A stretch of DNA of 51,312 nt, from contig JAJXUI010000019.1 in NCBI GenBank assembly GCA_021782995.1, forward strand, positions 1-51,312, read 5' to 3'. The position numbers and the translations under genes are program-made. Shown piece by piece: positions 25,479 through 35,360 of this stretch. How positions within the stretch are numbered: the first letter of the stretch is position 1; every line of letters begins with the position of its first letter. This stretch comes from Pseudomonadota bacterium. Its GTDB lineage: Bacteria > Pseudomonadota > Gammaproteobacteria > Burkholderiales > Gallionellaceae. Below the pieces are notes generated by a model. The model made no database searches, was not told the DNA's origin, and saw nothing but the letters and a program-made list of their open reading frames with translations.

Positions 25479-27650
25479 TCAGACCAGTGTTGCCTGGTCG
25501 AATGGCAGGCGGCGCAGGCGTTTGCCCGTCAGCTTGAAGAGGGCATTCGCCACCGCCGGTGCAATCGGCGGCGTGCCCGGCTCGCCGATGCCGATGGGCG
25601 CTTCCTGGCTTTGCACGATGTGCACTTCCACCTGCGGCATTTCGGAATAGCGCAAAGGCGGGTAGTCGTGGAAATTGGATTGCACCACCTTGCCCTTGTC
25701 CAGCGTGATGGCACCATGCAGCGCAGCCGACAGGCCATACACGATCGCACTTTCCAGTTGCTGCCTGACCCCATCCGGATTGATCACCATGCCGCAATCC
25801 ACCGCGGCCCATACCTTGTGCACGCGCACGCGTCCATCCACCAGTGACACTTCTGCAACCTCCGCCACATAGCTGTTGAACGACTTGTGCACTGCGACAC
25901 CCAGCGCATGCCCGGCAGGCAGTTTGCGCTTGCCCCACCCCGCATGTTGCGCGGCGAGCTGCAATACGCCGCGCTCGCGCGATTTCAGCGGCAGGAAAGC
26001 CAGCCGGTATGCTACCGGGTCCTTGCCGGCGAGATGCGCAAGCTCGTCCACCATCGTCTCCACCACAAAAGCGGTGTGCGAATGTCCGACCGAGCGCCAC
26101 CATTGCACCGGCACTTCATTGTGCGTGGTGTGCAGCTCCACCTGCACATTGGGGATCAGGTAGGGCAAATCCGAAGCCCCTTCCACCGAGGTGGGGTCGA
26201 TGCCGTTGCGCACCATGAAAGCTTCGAACGGCGTATTGTGCACGATGGACTGGCCGACGATGGTGTGTTGCCACACATGCGGCTTGCCGTGCTTGTCGAT
26301 GCCGGCCTCGATGCGGTCTGCCCACATCGGCCGGTAGTTGCCGCCGCGCGTGTCATCCTCGCGCGTCCACACCACTTTCACCGGCTTGCCCACCGCCATC
26401 GCCACCTGCACCGCCTCGATCACGAAATCCGAACGCGGATTGGCGCGCCGGCCAAAGCCGCCACCGAGGAAGGTGGTGTGGATTTCCACCTGGTCGCTGG
26501 TGAGGCCCGCTGTTTGCGCAGCCATGTTGCGGTCCATGGTCTGCGACTGGGTGCCGGTCCAGATCGTGCAATGATCGAATTTCAGGTCCACCACCACATT
26601 CAGCGGCTCCATCGCTGCATGTGCCAGATACGGCACTTCGTATTCGGCACTCACGGTCTTGTACGCAGCTTTCATACCTTGTGCGGCATCGCCCGACTTG
26701 TGTGCCACCACGCCTGGCGTCTTTGCCTGCTCCAGATAGGCCTTGAACATGTCGGGCGTAGACAGCGATGCGCCATTGCCTTCATTCCACTCGATGACCA
26801 GCAGGTCGCGTGCGGTCTTCGCCGGCCAGAAGCCATCCGCGGCAACCGCAATGCCGGTGGGCACCTTGTACACGCCGAGTACGCCTTTCACTTTCAGCGC
26901 TTCGGTCGCGTCGTAACTTTTCACTTCACCGCCAAACACCGGGCAGCGCGCGATCACCACGGTGAGCATGCCCGGCAGATACACATCCAGACCGAACTGC
27001 GCGCTGCCATCCGTTTTCATCGGCGTATCAAGCCGCTTCAGCGGCTTGCCGATGATCCTGAAATTTTTTGGCGATTTCAGCTCGGCATGTTCCGGCATCG
27101 GCAATTTATTGGCAGCCTCGGCCAGCTCGCCATAGGTGGCATGGCGTCCGCTTCTGGCGTGCTTCACGATGCTGTTTTCCGCACGGCATTCGCTCTCTGC
27201 CACCTGCCATTGCTGCGCGGCTGCACGCACCAGCATCAACCGTGCATTCGCGCCGATGCGCCGCATCTGTTCCCATGACGACGGAATGCTGGAGCTGCCG
27301 CCCGTCATCTGCGAACCGAAGGTCGTATGGTTGTATACCGGTGCGACCGGCGCGAATTCCACCTTGATGTGGTTCCAGTCGCATTCCAGTTCTTCCGCGA
27401 TCAGCATCGGCAACGAGGTGTATACCCCCTGCCCCATCTCCGACTTGTTCAGGATGATGTTGATGCTGTTGTCCGGTGCGATATGGATGAAGGCATTGGG
27501 CGGATACACCTTTGCAGGCGCAGCGTCAGCCGCGTAGGCACGCCCGCCCTTTTGTGGCAGGTAAAAGCCGATCACCAGTCCGCCCGCCACGGCGGCAGTG
27601 GTTTTCAGGAAGTCGCGCCGTGCCGGATCTTGCAGGTTCATGTCATTCAT
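25479..27650 (-). CDS. Molybdopterin-binding subunit of a xanthine oxidase-family hydroxylase (IorB-like)
   Basis: A 723-residue catalytic subunit of the isoquinoline 1-oxidoreductase/aldehyde oxidase type. A twin-arginine signal begins [14 protein letters not shown] at residue 11, so the enzyme is exported folded. Blocks [20 protein letters not shown] and [21 protein letters not shown] are typical of IorB-like large subunits, and [16 protein letters not shown] near the C-terminus carries the catalytic Glu region. GGGAGG precedes the ATG, and the start overlaps the stop of the [2Fe-2S] subunit gene. Substrate unknown: an aldehyde or N-heterocycle is likely. No FAD subunit is present, as expected for two-subunit IorAB enzymes that pass electrons to a cytochrome. 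Confidence 0.88.
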   Translation of the reverse strand: MNDMNLQDPARRDFLKTTAAVAGGLVIGFYLPQKGGRAYAADAAPAKVYPPNAFIHIAPDNSINIILNKSEMGQGVYTSLPMLIAEELECDWNHIKVEFAPVAPVYNHTTFGSQMTGGSSSIPSSWEQMRRIGANARLMLVRAAAQQWQVAESECRAENSIVKHARSGRHATYGELAEAANKLPMPEHAELKSPKNFRIIGKPLKRLDTPMKTDGSAQFGLDVYLPGMLTVVIARCPVFGGEVKSYDATEALKVKGVLGVYKVPTGIAVAADGFWPAKTARDLLVIEWNEGNGASLSTPDMFKAYLEQAKTPGVVAHKSGDAAQGMKAAYKTVSAEYEVPYLAHAAMEPLNVVVDLKFDHCTIWTGTQSQTMDRNMAAQTAGLTSDQVEIHTTFLGGGFGRRANPRSDFVIEAVQVAMAVGKPVKVVWTREDDTRGGNYRPMWADRIEAGIDKHGKPHVWQHTIVGQSIVHNTPFEAFMVRNGIDPTSVEGASDLPYLIPNVQVELHTTHNEVPVQWWRSVGHSHTAFVVETMVDELAHLAGKDPVAYRLAFLPLKSRERGVLQLAAQHAGWGKRKLPAGHALGVAVHKSFNSYVAEVAEVSLVDGRVRVHKVWAAVDCGMVINPDGVRQQLESAIVYGLSAALHGAITLDKGKVVQSNFHDYPPLRYSEMPQVEVHIVQSQEAPIGIGEPGTPPIAPAVANALFKLTGKRLRRLPFDQATLV

Positions 27651-28108
27651 TTGGCACCTCCCCTGGCTGCTTTATGGATCGCATCGCGGATGCGGTTGTA
27701 GGTACCGCAACGGCACAGGTTGCCCTCCATCGCCGCGGTGATCTGTGCATCGCTCGGGTGCGGGTGCGCCTGCAGCAGCGCGGCAGCCGCCATGATCTGC
27801 CCTGACTGGCAATAACCGCATTGCGGTACATCCACGTCCTGCCAGGCTGCCTGCACTTTCTTGCCCAGCAGGGATTCGGCGAGTCCCTCGATGGTGGTGA
27901 CCTGCCTGCCACTGGCGGCAGATACCGGTGTCACGCATGAACGTATTGCCTTGCCATCCAGATGCACGGTGCATGCACCGCACAGCGACATGCCGCATCC
28001 ATATTTGGTACCGGTGAGTTGCAGGTGATCGCGTATCACCCATAGTAACGGGGTGCCAGGATCGGCATCAATCTGCGTGGCTTTTCCATTGACAGTCAGT
28101 GTAATCAT
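27647..28108 (-). CDS. [2Fe-2S] subunit of the molybdenum hydroxylase (IorA-like)
   Basis: A 153-residue ferredoxin-like subunit with two iron-sulfur clusters. The N-terminal plant-type cluster is in [15 protein letters not shown] (about 40-54) and the C-terminal cluster in [10 protein letters not shown] and CRCGTYNRI. It passes electrons from the Mo centre. It has no signal peptide of its own, so it would be carried out by the Tat signal on its partner. Four-base ATGA-type overlaps join it to xdhC upstream and to the Mo subunit downstream. Confidence 0.93.
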   Translation of the reverse strand: MITLTVNGKATQIDADPGTPLLWVIRDHLQLTGTKYGCGMSLCGACTVHLDGKAIRSCVTPVSAASGRQVTTIEGLAESLLGKKVQAAWQDVDVPQCGYCQSGQIMAAAALLQAHPHPSDAQITAAMEGNLCRCGTYNRIRDAIHKAARGGAK

Positions 28109-29109
28109 GCGCAGGTCTCCTGATGGATGGTTAGGGTGGTGTGTGTTTCATGCAGCGATGTAGCGGTCACCTGACGGTTGCGGCAGGCAATCAGCTGGGC
28201 AAGAATGGCAACGGCAATTTCCGGCGGCGTGCGGCTGCCGATATCCAGCCCCACCGGCCCGTACAGCCTTTCGATCTGCAGGTCCGTGAGGTCAAACTGG
28301 CGCAGGCGTTCGCGCCGCCGCGCATTGTTGGCCTGCGAACCCAGCGCCCCGACATAAAACGCCGGCGATTTCAGTGCTTCGAGCAGGGCGAGGTCATCCA
28401 GCCTGGGATCGTGCGTCAGTGCGATGATCACGGTAGCCGCATCCGGCTGCAAGGCCTCTACCGCTTCATCCGGCATGATGTCGAGCAGGGTGGTATCCGA
28501 CACGTTCCAGCTGGCGCGCATTTCTTCGCGCGGGTCACAGATGAAGATTTCATAGTCCAGCGCTTGTGCCATGCGCGCGAGATATTGCGAAGTTTCGCCC
28601 GCACCGATGATCAGCATGCGCCAGTGCGGGCCATGCACGGTAACCAGCTGCCGGCCGTCGAAGCTGAGGCTGTCAGCGGGCCCTGCATCGCTCAATTCCA
28701 CGACGCCGCTGGCGAGACTGACACTGCGCCTGACGCGCTTGTGTGCAGCCAGCCGTTGCAACAGCGCCTGCACCCACTGCGCCCCGTTTACGGGTTCGAT
28801 CAGCAGGCGCATCACGCCGCCGCACGGCAGGCCAAAACGTGTCGCCGCTTCGTGTGTGCCGCCATAGGCCGCGATCTCGCATGCCGCAGATGACAAGCGT
28901 CCCTGCCGCGCACGCTGCACCAGGTCATCCTCGATGCAACCACCGGAAACCGAGCCTGCGCTGACCCCATCGCCGCGCAATGCAAACATGGAACCCGCTG
29001 GACGCGGACTTGAGCCATAGGTCTGCACCACGGTGACCAGCCAGACGGGAAGATTGCCGCCCTGCCATGCCTGCAAGGTATTGAGGACTGAAAGATCAAC
29101 ACTGTTCAT
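28105..29109 (-). CDS. XdhC/CoxI family molybdenum cofactor insertion protein
   Basis: A 334-residue maturation factor that binds and sulfurates or inserts the Mo cofactor into xanthine oxidase-family enzymes. The N-terminal domain has [22 protein letters not shown] and FGLPCGG; the C-terminal Rossmann domain has [27 protein letters not shown] and [14 protein letters not shown], and ends with the family segment [18 protein letters not shown]. The start at 29109 has AAAGGA upstream; a longer reading from 29142 lacks homology. First gene of the four-gene Mo hydroxylase operon. Confidence 0.92.
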   Translation of the reverse strand: MNSVDLSVLNTLQAWQGGNLPVWLVTVVQTYGSSPRPAGSMFALRGDGVSAGSVSGGCIEDDLVQRARQGRLSSAACEIAAYGGTHEAATRFGLPCGGVMRLLIEPVNGAQWVQALLQRLAAHKRVRRSVSLASGVVELSDAGPADSLSFDGRQLVTVHGPHWRMLIIGAGETSQYLARMAQALDYEIFICDPREEMRASWNVSDTTLLDIMPDEAVEALQPDAATVIIALTHDPRLDDLALLEALKSPAFYVGALGSQANNARRRERLRQFDLTDLQIERLYGPVGLDIGSRTPPEIAVAILAQLIACRNRQVTATSLHETHTTLTIHQETCA

Positions 29110-29342
29110 CGCACATCCTTTCTTGACCGGCTGCGCCGGCATGAGTAACAGGAATGGAATACCGCAATATAACTGCAGCTAAATCTTTTTTTCGGGGAGG
29201 CTGCTTGCAGGAAGGGTGTGAATCTACGCCGATTGTATGACAAATTCAACGCCGGAATGTATCGGGCTTTTTACACGGCAGCGTGGTTGCGCGGCCTCTC
29301 TGTGAATTTAATTATCTGATTTTTTTATTCTTATTATTTGGT

Positions 29343-29795
29343 TCAATTGCCCACATGGCGGAACAACAGCCAGATGCGCTTGCGGATGTTGTTGACCCGG
29401 GTATGCCAGCGGTAACCCGTGTTTTGCTGCACATGCGGGTAGCGGATCTTGAGGTCGATGAGCTTGTCGTAGATGGATTCAATCAGCGATTCTGTGGTCG
29501 TGCCATTCCAGGATGCGAGATCGGATTTTTCCAGCTGTGCCGGCAGGGATATCCTGCTGTTCTTGATCAGGTTGAAATTGAAGCCTTCCTTGGCCAGGCG
29601 CTTGAACTCGGTGACGGAAATTTTTTCGATCACATCTCCCAGCTGCACATCATCATCGGCCACCATGTCGAGATAGGATAGATTGTCCTTCAGCTCGCCC
29701 ACCAGTGCGCGTATGTCACCTCTGGATTTTTTCCACCAGCCGGTAAAGTTGGAGCCGGCGTCCGTCAACGACTTCAGCAGTGAGGTCAGTTCCAT
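29343..29795 (-). CDS. Conserved-looking hypothetical protein (150 aa)
   Basis: A 150-residue soluble, helix-rich protein (MELTSLLKSL at the start, WHTRVNNIRKRIWLLFRHVGN at the end) with no signal peptide. I do not recognise a domain. It lies 13 bp after the histidine phosphatase gene on the same strand, so the two are likely cotranscribed. Codon use resembles its neighbours and the frame is intact, so it is probably a true gene. Confidence 0.65.
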   Translation of the reverse strand: MELTSLLKSLTDAGSNFTGWWKKSRGDIRALVGELKDNLSYLDMVADDDVQLGDVIEKISVTEFKRLAKEGFNFNLIKNSRISLPAQLEKSDLASWNGTTTESLIESIYDKLIDLKIRYPHVQQNTGYRWHTRVNNIRKRIWLLFRHVGN

Positions 29796-29808
29796 GCAGC
29801 CATCCTGC

Positions 29809-30441
29809 TTATTCCACCGACTCCTTGATCACCTCATGCAGATGATGGTGGTCGTCCCATGACTCAAGATGCCAGCCCTGCGCATCGAAATGCAGCCAGT
29901 TCAGTGCGCAGTTCGGCACTTTGAAATCGCGTGGCGTGTGCAGTGGCCGGCCGGTGGCCTTGCGGTAAACAATGTCCAGCACGCCGCCATGGGTGAAGGC
30001 GGCAACGGTTTCCCCCGGATGTTGCCTGCAGATGAATTCCACGCCGCGCTCGATGCGTGCAGCCAGCTGCGACAGGCTTTCGCCGGTTTCGAAGGGATCG
30101 TCGAGGTTACGGTTCTTGTAATGCACATAGGCATCGGGATACCGCTGCTCGCCTTCGCTGGCAGTCAGTCCCTGGAACAGGCCGAAGTGGCGTTCGCGCA
30201 ATTCTGCCAGCTTGTTTACCGGCAGGTTGACACGTTTCGCCAGCGCTTCGGCCGTATCCAGCGCCCGCTTCAGGTCGCTGCTGTAAATGGCGGTAAATGG
30301 ATGATGCCCGGCATTGAAGGCCATGGCCAGCGCCTGCTTGCGCCCGGTTTCATTCAAGTCGATATCAAGTTGTCCCTGGATGCGTTTTTCCACATTCCAG
30401 TCGGTTTCGCCGTGGCGGATGAAGCAGATGCGTGTATTCAT
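29809..30441 (-). CDS. Histidine phosphatase family protein (phosphoglycerate mutase-like)
   Basis: A 210-residue member of the histidine phosphatase superfamily. The catalytic RHGETDWN starts at residue 9 (His10 nucleophile), with IQGQLDIDLNETG, YSSDLKRALDTAE (second Arg), ELRERHFGLFQG and FTHGG (second His). These are features of cofactor-independent-looking GpmB/CobC-type phosphatases rather than the large glycolytic mutase. The physiological substrate is not evident. It is the first gene before the unknown 150-aa protein. Confidence 0.9.
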   Translation of the reverse strand: MNTRICFIRHGETDWNVEKRIQGQLDIDLNETGRKQALAMAFNAGHHPFTAIYSSDLKRALDTAEALAKRVNLPVNKLAELRERHFGLFQGLTASEGEQRYPDAYVHYKNRNLDDPFETGESLSQLAARIERGVEFICRQHPGETVAAFTHGGVLDIVYRKATGRPLHTPRDFKVPNCALNWLHFDAQGWHLESWDDHHHLHEVIKESVE

Positions 30442-30557
30442 GGTGAAAATTATAGCGCGTGTAAGCCGAATATCGTTGCGTGCTGCGCAGGCACAACTGC
30501 TGCCGCGTCAGGCACCGCCGATTTCCTGCGTCTTGGGTAATTTACTAATATATTGAA

Positions 30558-31568
30558 TTAATTAATCTTTTTATTATAGGTTTCGCGCAAGCCGGCGAGC
30601 TGCTTTTCAAACTCTGCCATTCTGGCGCGTGTCATCTCGCCAAACACCGCTTCGATATGCTGTGACTGTATCGCATTGTTGTATTGCTGCTGTTCAGGCC
30701 GGGTTTCAGGCATCGCCGTGATGTGCGCAATATCCACTGGCGGACTGTCAGGCCCTGCCGCAAGCCGGATGGCATGGGCAAATTCTGCCGCGCTCTGATA
30801 ACGTTCCTCAGGGTATTTGGCCAGCGCCTTCATCACCACGGCATCCATTTCCGGCGTGACGTTTTCCGGCTTGATCCTGCTCGGTGGCTGCGGCATTTCA
30901 TGCATCACCTTCTGGATGGTTTCGCTGATGTCCTTGCCGATCAGTGGCAGGCTGCCCGTCAGCAGCTGGTACATCAGCACCCCGGCAGAATAGAGATCGC
31001 TGCGGCCATCGATCTGGTTGCCGACATACTGCTCCGGCGACATATAAAACGGGGAGCCCAACACAAATCCGGCTGCGGTCAGTATCGAGGATTCGATTTT
31101 TGCAATGCCGAAATCCACTATCTTGATCACGCCCTCATTGGTCAGGAAAAGATTCGCGGGCTTGATGTCGCGGTGCACCACGCGGCGCTCGTGGGAATAT
31201 TGCAGCGCGTCCAGCAACTGCCCCATGATGTAGTTCACTTCTTCCGCAGTGAATGGTTTGCCGCTGTCGATCAGGTTAAGCAACTCCGTGCCATGGATGC
31301 GCTCCATCGCGATATAGGCCACATCCCCTTCTTCACCATAGGTGTAGACCCTGACGATATTGCGATGGTTCAGGCTGCCGGCCACCTGCGCCTCGCGACG
31401 GAAACGGCTGAACACCTCCTTCACCTCGGACTGGGCAACGGTGGACTTGCGGATGGCCTTGATCGCCACGATGCGCATCTTGACGTCGTCGTTGCCTTCA
31501 TATACCACGCCCATCGCGCCCTTGCCGATCTCGCGCAGGATTTCATATTTGCCCAGCTTTTTCAGCAC
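30558..31568 (-). CDS. Hanks-type serine/threonine protein kinase
   Basis: A 336-residue cytoplasmic kinase. Motifs: glycine loop GKGAMGVV at 15-22, VAIK with Lys37, HRDIKPAN at 132-139, DFG at 152-154 and SPEQYVG in the P+1 loop. The domain ends near 275; the C-terminal tail (about 276-336) is charged and helical and has no transmembrane segment or PASTA repeats. The start is a GTG at 31568 with only a weak Shine-Dalgarno. No PP2C phosphatase or FHA gene is adjacent; the nearest genes downstream are the histidine phosphatase and hypothetical protein. Target unknown. Confidence 0.9.
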   Translation of the reverse strand: MLKKLGKYEILREIGKGAMGVVYEGNDDVKMRIVAIKAIRKSTVAQSEVKEVFSRFRREAQVAGSLNHRNIVRVYTYGEEGDVAYIAMERIHGTELLNLIDSGKPFTAEEVNYIMGQLLDALQYSHERRVVHRDIKPANLFLTNEGVIKIVDFGIAKIESSILTAAGFVLGSPFYMSPEQYVGNQIDGRSDLYSAGVLMYQLLTGSLPLIGKDISETIQKVMHEMPQPPSRIKPENVTPEMDAVVMKALAKYPEERYQSAAEFAHAIRLAAGPDSPPVDIAHITAMPETRPEQQQYNNAIQSQHIEAVFGEMTRARMAEFEKQLAGLRETYNKKIN

Positions 31569-31745
31569 CGCTTCATACCCGTAGTTTTAATTTCAGACAG
31601 TTGCTGCCTCGCCAAGTTGCAGGCTTATTCTGCTCCGCAGCGGCTCATAAAACAGCGCATTGTTCACCGGCTCGCCGGCGTTGTCCATCCGGGATGGCGC
31701 GGATGATGACTATTTGCAACATGCTGCAGGGGTTCAGCGGGAAAA

Positions 31746-31770
31746 TAAAAAAACCCGCCTTGCGGCGGGT
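31746..31770 (-). terminator. Terminator of hemF
   Basis: On the minus strand a 7-bp stem ACCCGCC/GGCGGGT (31764-31770 with 31753-31759) and a 4-nt loop precede a run of seven T. It lies 21 bp after the hemF stop. Confidence 0.88.
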
Positions 31771-31790
31771 GGTTTTTCGTTTAAGCCAGC

Positions 31791-32711
31791 TCACTTCAGC
31801 CAGTCACGCGGCACAATATATTTTTCATACAGCTCGGCTTCCGGCGTGCCCTTTTCAGGATGCCAGTCGTAACGCCATTTCACCAGCGGCGGCATCGACA
31901 GCAGGATGGATTCGGTACGGCCATTCGACTGCAGGCCAAAGATGGTGCCGCGGTCGATCACCAGGTTGAATTCCACATAACGCCCGCGGCGATACAGCTG
32001 GAAATCACGTTCACGCTCGCCATAGGGCGTGTCCTTGCGTTTTTCCAGCAGCGGCGCATAAGCGGCAATGTAATGGTTGCCCACGCTCTGCTGGATCGCA
32101 AACGCAGTGTCAAAGTCCGGCTCCGACAGGTCATCAAAGAAGATACCGCCCACGCCGCGCTGTTCGTTGCGATGTTTCAGGTGGAAATACTCGTCGCACC
32201 ATTTCTTGTATTTCGGGTAAAGGTCCGCGCCAAAGGTTTCCAGCGACTTCCTGCAGGTCTGATGGAAATGCACGGCATCTTCCTCGAAGCCATAGTAAGG
32301 CGTCAGGTCCATGCCACCGCCAAACCAGAACACCTTGCCACCATCCGGTTTGCTTGCCATGAACATGCGCACATTGGCATGCGAGGTCGGCGCATACGGA
32401 TTGCGCGGATGCATCACCAGCGACACGCCCATCGCCTCCCAGCTGCAACCGGCCAGCTCGGGGCGGTGGGCCGTAGCCGATGCCGGCATCTTGTCGCCCT
32501 GCACATGCGAAAACGCCACGCCACCGCGCTCCAGCACATTGCCTTCTTCAATGATGGCGCTGATGCCCTCGCCCTTGCCGATACCGCCCGAACCCGTGGC
32601 ACGCTCCCACTTGTCGCGGATGAATTTCTTGCCGTCGATCTGCTCGAGGCGCTGCACGATGAGTTCCTGCAGTTGCAGCAGGTATTGTTTGACTGCGGCG
32701 CTGTCCATCAA
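31791..32711 (-). CDS. hemF: Oxygen-dependent coproporphyrinogen III oxidase
   Basis: A 306-residue enzyme that decarboxylates coproporphyrinogen III to protoporphyrinogen IX using oxygen in haem synthesis. It is recognised across its length: [84 protein letters not shown] and [38 protein letters not shown] precedes the ATG at 32711. It marks the left border of the accessory island, and purD marks the right. Confidence 0.97.
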   Translation of the reverse strand: MMDSAAVKQYLLQLQELIVQRLEQIDGKKFIRDKWERATGSGGIGKGEGISAIIEEGNVLERGGVAFSHVQGDKMPASATAHRPELAGCSWEAMGVSLVMHPRNPYAPTSHANVRMFMASKPDGGKVFWFGGGMDLTPYYGFEEDAVHFHQTCRKSLETFGADLYPKYKKWCDEYFHLKHRNEQRGVGGIFFDDLSEPDFDTAFAIQQSVGNHYIAAYAPLLEKRKDTPYGERERDFQLYRRGRYVEFNLVIDRGTIFGLQSNGRTESILLSMPPLVKWRYDWHPEKGTPEAELYEKYIVPRDWLK

Positions 32712-32731
32712 TTACTCCCGAATCTTAAATA

Positions 32732-32803
32732 TAAAAAAAGGCCGCAGAATATGAGATTTCAGAAAATTATCCTGCTCTCTGAGAACCCAGTAATTTCTGC
32801 GGC
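32732..32803 (-). terminator. Long-loop terminator after the DUF3037 gene
   Basis: On the minus strand a 9-bp perfect stem GCCGCAGAA/TTCTGCGGC (32795-32803 with 32741-32749) encloses 45 nt and is followed by a seven-T run. It ends the leftward island transcript before hemF. Confidence 0.6.
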
Positions 32804-32855
32804 TTACGATATGGCGAATCATGAATATATAAATATATTCAATATAATCAAAATA

Positions 32856-33683
32856 TTAAATCGATGCAAATTCTATTATTTTTTGCGTCTCCTGTGTAGC
32901 CACAATCTTGATGCCGATGCCAGTCATTTTCTCAGTAATTTCCCGCGACATCGCAAAGCGCTCACCTTGGGTAGCCTCAGGCATCTGTACCGGCAGCAAA
33001 ACCTGCTCAGGCAAAGCACCCAATGAGCGAAGCTTGTTCAACTTGCCATACCAAGCCCAGCCATGATCAAAAATTTGCGCAGGATCATTATGTGCCAGGT
33101 GTAATGGCTTAATCGCCTTGACCGCACGCTCTCCTTTCATATGCACGAAAGGCAAGCGCACATGGTATGCAGATGCACCACCAAGAACAGCCGGATGATA
33201 CTTGGCGGTTAACTGAGCGGTTGCCAACGCATGCTTCAAATCCTTTTCCAGCAACTTCTCCTGATATGTCTTGGTGGCAAAATTGCGTTCAACATAGTGG
33301 CCAAATAACTCATCAAATTGATGAACAGGATCGTCTGCAAGCACAACCCGCACTTCATCGAAGTGCATCATGGCTTCGCGTACACGGGTCAGCTCGGTGA
33401 ACAAGTGTTTGGCCAGCTCCACATCCATTCGCTGCCCTTGCTTAATGTCCAGCCATTTCTGAATGCGCTGCAATTCCTTCTTGAAGGTCTTGGCTGTATG
33501 GCGATATATGCTGATCTCCAGCTCATCAAAAAAAGCGCTGATGCGTTTAACATGTGTCGTCAGCTTGAACTGAAAAATGCCCGCCTCCGGGCACAACATC
33601 ACCACACCCACATTGGCAAACTCACCGGTCTCACGATAAGGCAGGAAGCGAACAATAGCGTATTGGCATGCAAATTTTTTCAT
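32856..33683 (-). CDS. DUF3037 domain protein paired with HipA-like kinase
   Basis: A 275-residue protein. The N-terminal segment MKKFACQYAIVRFLPYRETGEFANVGVVM is the DUF3037 signature; the rest is helix-rich with no motif I recognise. Its ATG overlaps the stop of the HipA-like gene by one base (TGATG), with GGAGGATA as Shine-Dalgarno, so the two are made together. DUF3037 and HipA-like genes occur as a pair in many bacteria, and I infer a linked, perhaps toxin-antitoxin-like or defence role. Function not established. Confidence 0.82.
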   Translation of the reverse strand: MKKFACQYAIVRFLPYRETGEFANVGVVMLCPEAGIFQFKLTTHVKRISAFFDELEISIYRHTAKTFKKELQRIQKWLDIKQGQRMDVELAKHLFTELTRVREAMMHFDEVRVVLADDPVHQFDELFGHYVERNFATKTYQEKLLEKDLKHALATAQLTAKYHPAVLGGASAYHVRLPFVHMKGERAVKAIKPLHLAHNDPAQIFDHGWAWYGKLNKLRSLGALPEQVLLPVQMPEATQGERFAMSREITEKMTGIGIKIVATQETQKIIEFASI

Positions 33684-34405
33684 CACGCTATCCTCCAAAA
33701 TTCGTTATTCAAAAATCGTTCAAGCATGGCCTTCGCCATATCCCGGTTAAAATTGGCGGGTACTCCATCCATTTCCCACCACTCAGGCGGAACATTATCG
33801 CAAGCAAGCTCGAATTCGGCAAACGTCCCAGACAATCGGTCTACGTAAGCTTGGCGCTCTATCATATCACCAGCAACCCTCAGAAATTCTTCATGAAAAA
33901 CATGCAATTCTCCAAATAGCTGCGCATTGAAATCCGGGTCAAACGCCTGATTTTGATCAATAACCGCCAGGCTTGAGCTTTGCAGGTTCCATAACAGATT
34001 CGGGTTCCCGCCCTTCGCCGTTAAAGTCCGGTCGGCATTTCGCACCCACCAGTCAAATACAGCTATATCTTTCCGCTGGGCGGTCTCCACCAAAGGCATA
34101 TGTGAAAAGGAAAACTCTTGTACGTAAGTCAATGCTATTGAACCAAATGCCAGTCCTGCACCAAGCTCCTGAGCATCACGCCTGCCACTCCACTTAATCA
34201 GCTCATCCGGCACTTCAACAATTTCAAAATCCGGTACCGGCAAGCCAAATTTTTTTGCCAACCTGCTGCCAACATACTCGGCTATCAAGCTTCGCCTTCC
34301 TGCGCCCCGCCCTTTTACATAATAGGCCTGCCCATCCTCGCAGCGGCAATAAAACGGGTTTGTCACTCCCTGTTTCGATCGATCCAGAATCTCAATCACC
34401 TGCAT
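33683..34405 (-). CDS. HipA-like kinase-fold protein (HipA_2)
   Basis: A 240-residue protein, about half the length of E. coli HipA, containing the kinase-fold core only. Features: YVKGRGAGRRSLIAEYVGSRLAKKFGLPVPDF (ATP-binding half), VFDWWVRNADRTL (catalytic Asp region) and NPNLLWN...LAVIDQNQAFD (metal-binding part). The start at 34405 has GAGG eight bases upstream. It overlaps by 14 bp the remnant of the MmeI tail upstream and is coupled to the DUF3037 gene downstream. No HipB-type HTH antitoxin is present. Confidence 0.82.
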   Translation of the reverse strand: MQVIEILDRSKQGVTNPFYCRCEDGQAYYVKGRGAGRRSLIAEYVGSRLAKKFGLPVPDFEIVEVPDELIKWSGRRDAQELGAGLAFGSIALTYVQEFSFSHMPLVETAQRKDIAVFDWWVRNADRTLTAKGGNPNLLWNLQSSSLAVIDQNQAFDPDFNAQLFGELHVFHEEFLRVAGDMIERQAYVDRLSGTFAEFELACDNVPPEWWEMDGVPANFNRDMAKAMLERFLNNEFWRIA

Positions 34406-34595
34406 TGCCAACCTCACTCCTGTTAGAGCCTGCTTTTTCTGATGGTTTACCTTTGGAGGATGCTTTTTGCTTTTTTGCTTTGTATTTCGTTTGCAACAGG
34501 CGGGTCAGTTGCTGGTAAAACTCAAACAAAAACGCCACGCGCTGTACGTCATTGGTGAAATCAGCTTTGAGGTAGCAGGCATCTACAAAAGACAT
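34392..34595 (-). pseudogene. C-terminal remnant of a second MmeI-type restriction-modification gene
   Basis: A 67-codon frame whose start (DACYLKADFTNDVQRVAFLF) matches the C-terminal tail of the intact-length MmeI-like gene upstream (DACYRKAAFANDAQRVEYLF), with EFYQQLTRLL against ERYQQLVSLL. The nucleotide identity of the matching part is roughly three quarters, so it comes from a diverged relative, not a fresh copy. The rest of that enzyme is absent. The ATG at 34595 may be accidental. It overlaps the DUF4238-like gene by 13 bp. Confidence 0.7.
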
Positions 34596-35329
34596 TTTGA
34601 TATATCTCGCGCAAAATAATACTCACTGCTTGCCTCCAACATATATCGGTTAATTTCTTCAACACCTTCACGCGGTATAACGCCACTTTTACTTGGATTA
34701 ACCAAACTGATCGTGGGGGACAATGGGATAATTCCGTCCGGGCAATGGTCAGGGACTATGAACTCTCCACTGTCGGCGCGGACAATTCCCCAGAGGGCAT
34801 CTGACATTTGCCTACAGATTGCCATGATGCCAATTTGGATATGCAATCCCGCCATCTGTCGCCCGGATATTGCTCCATTTGATCGAACATATGTGTAATG
34901 ATTTGCCTCCAAGCTTTCTTCCTCTTCCTTGGTTAGAGCGGGTCCGACAAGCCCATTAGCAGATTGATCCCCAAGGGGTGCCATCCTCAACTTAGAGCGC
35001 ATATGCCAAAGCGCAAAAATCGAATTTACTATGTGTTTTTGGTCAGAATTAATATCTGATATTTTGCCGCTGACAATGTTGTCGGCTAATACTTGAAATC
35101 GATCCTCAATTCTTTTCGAATCACCAGACTCGGCTCTTTGATCCCAAATCCGCTTAACACAAAAAATATCAGCTGATGGGTTTACTAACAAGATATCCCG
35201 ATTCTTGATACGAAATAGGGACACTTGCCCATCCTTATTAGCAAACCTAGCGATACTGGCCTTAGGGAGCACATGCTGACGTACAGTCAGCTTACGCGGA
35301 TTTCCTTTCTGCGGCTTCTCGTATTTCAT
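34583..35329 (-). CDS. DUF4238-like protein inside the restriction-modification locus
   Basis: A 248-residue soluble protein. The N-terminal RQHVLPKASIARFANKDGQVSLF resembles the start of DUF4238 proteins (conserved H..P..Y/I LxxF pattern, then a short strand), followed by a helical body with IEDRFQVLADNIVSG and FALWHMRSK. Catalytic activity is unknown. The ATG at 35329 was chosen over a TTG at 35350. It is AT-richer than the flanking core genes and lies between the main MmeI-like gene and the remnant tail of another, as if it had entered the locus with that second enzyme. Confidence 0.65.
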   Translation of the reverse strand: MKYEKPQKGNPRKLTVRQHVLPKASIARFANKDGQVSLFRIKNRDILLVNPSADIFCVKRIWDQRAESGDSKRIEDRFQVLADNIVSGKISDINSDQKHIVNSIFALWHMRSKLRMAPLGDQSANGLVGPALTKEEEESLEANHYTYVRSNGAISGRQMAGLHIQIGIMAICRQMSDALWGIVRADSGEFIVPDHCPDGIIPLSPTISLVNPSKSGVIPREGVEEINRYMLEASSEYYFARDISKCLL

Positions 35330-35360
35330 GGGTTGCTGTCTAATAGCCAATTAGTTGCTA

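Noticed and set aside
24847-26103. 418-codon frame extending the MobA-like gene upstream
   Set aside because: The N-terminal 210 codons are an out-of-frame reading of the Mo subunit gene; only the part after 25473 has family motifs.
31593-31688. 31-codon leftward frame before the Ser/Thr kinase
   Set aside because: It looks slightly protein-like (MDNAGEPVNNALFYEPL), but it is very short, has no family and no clear ribosome-binding site.
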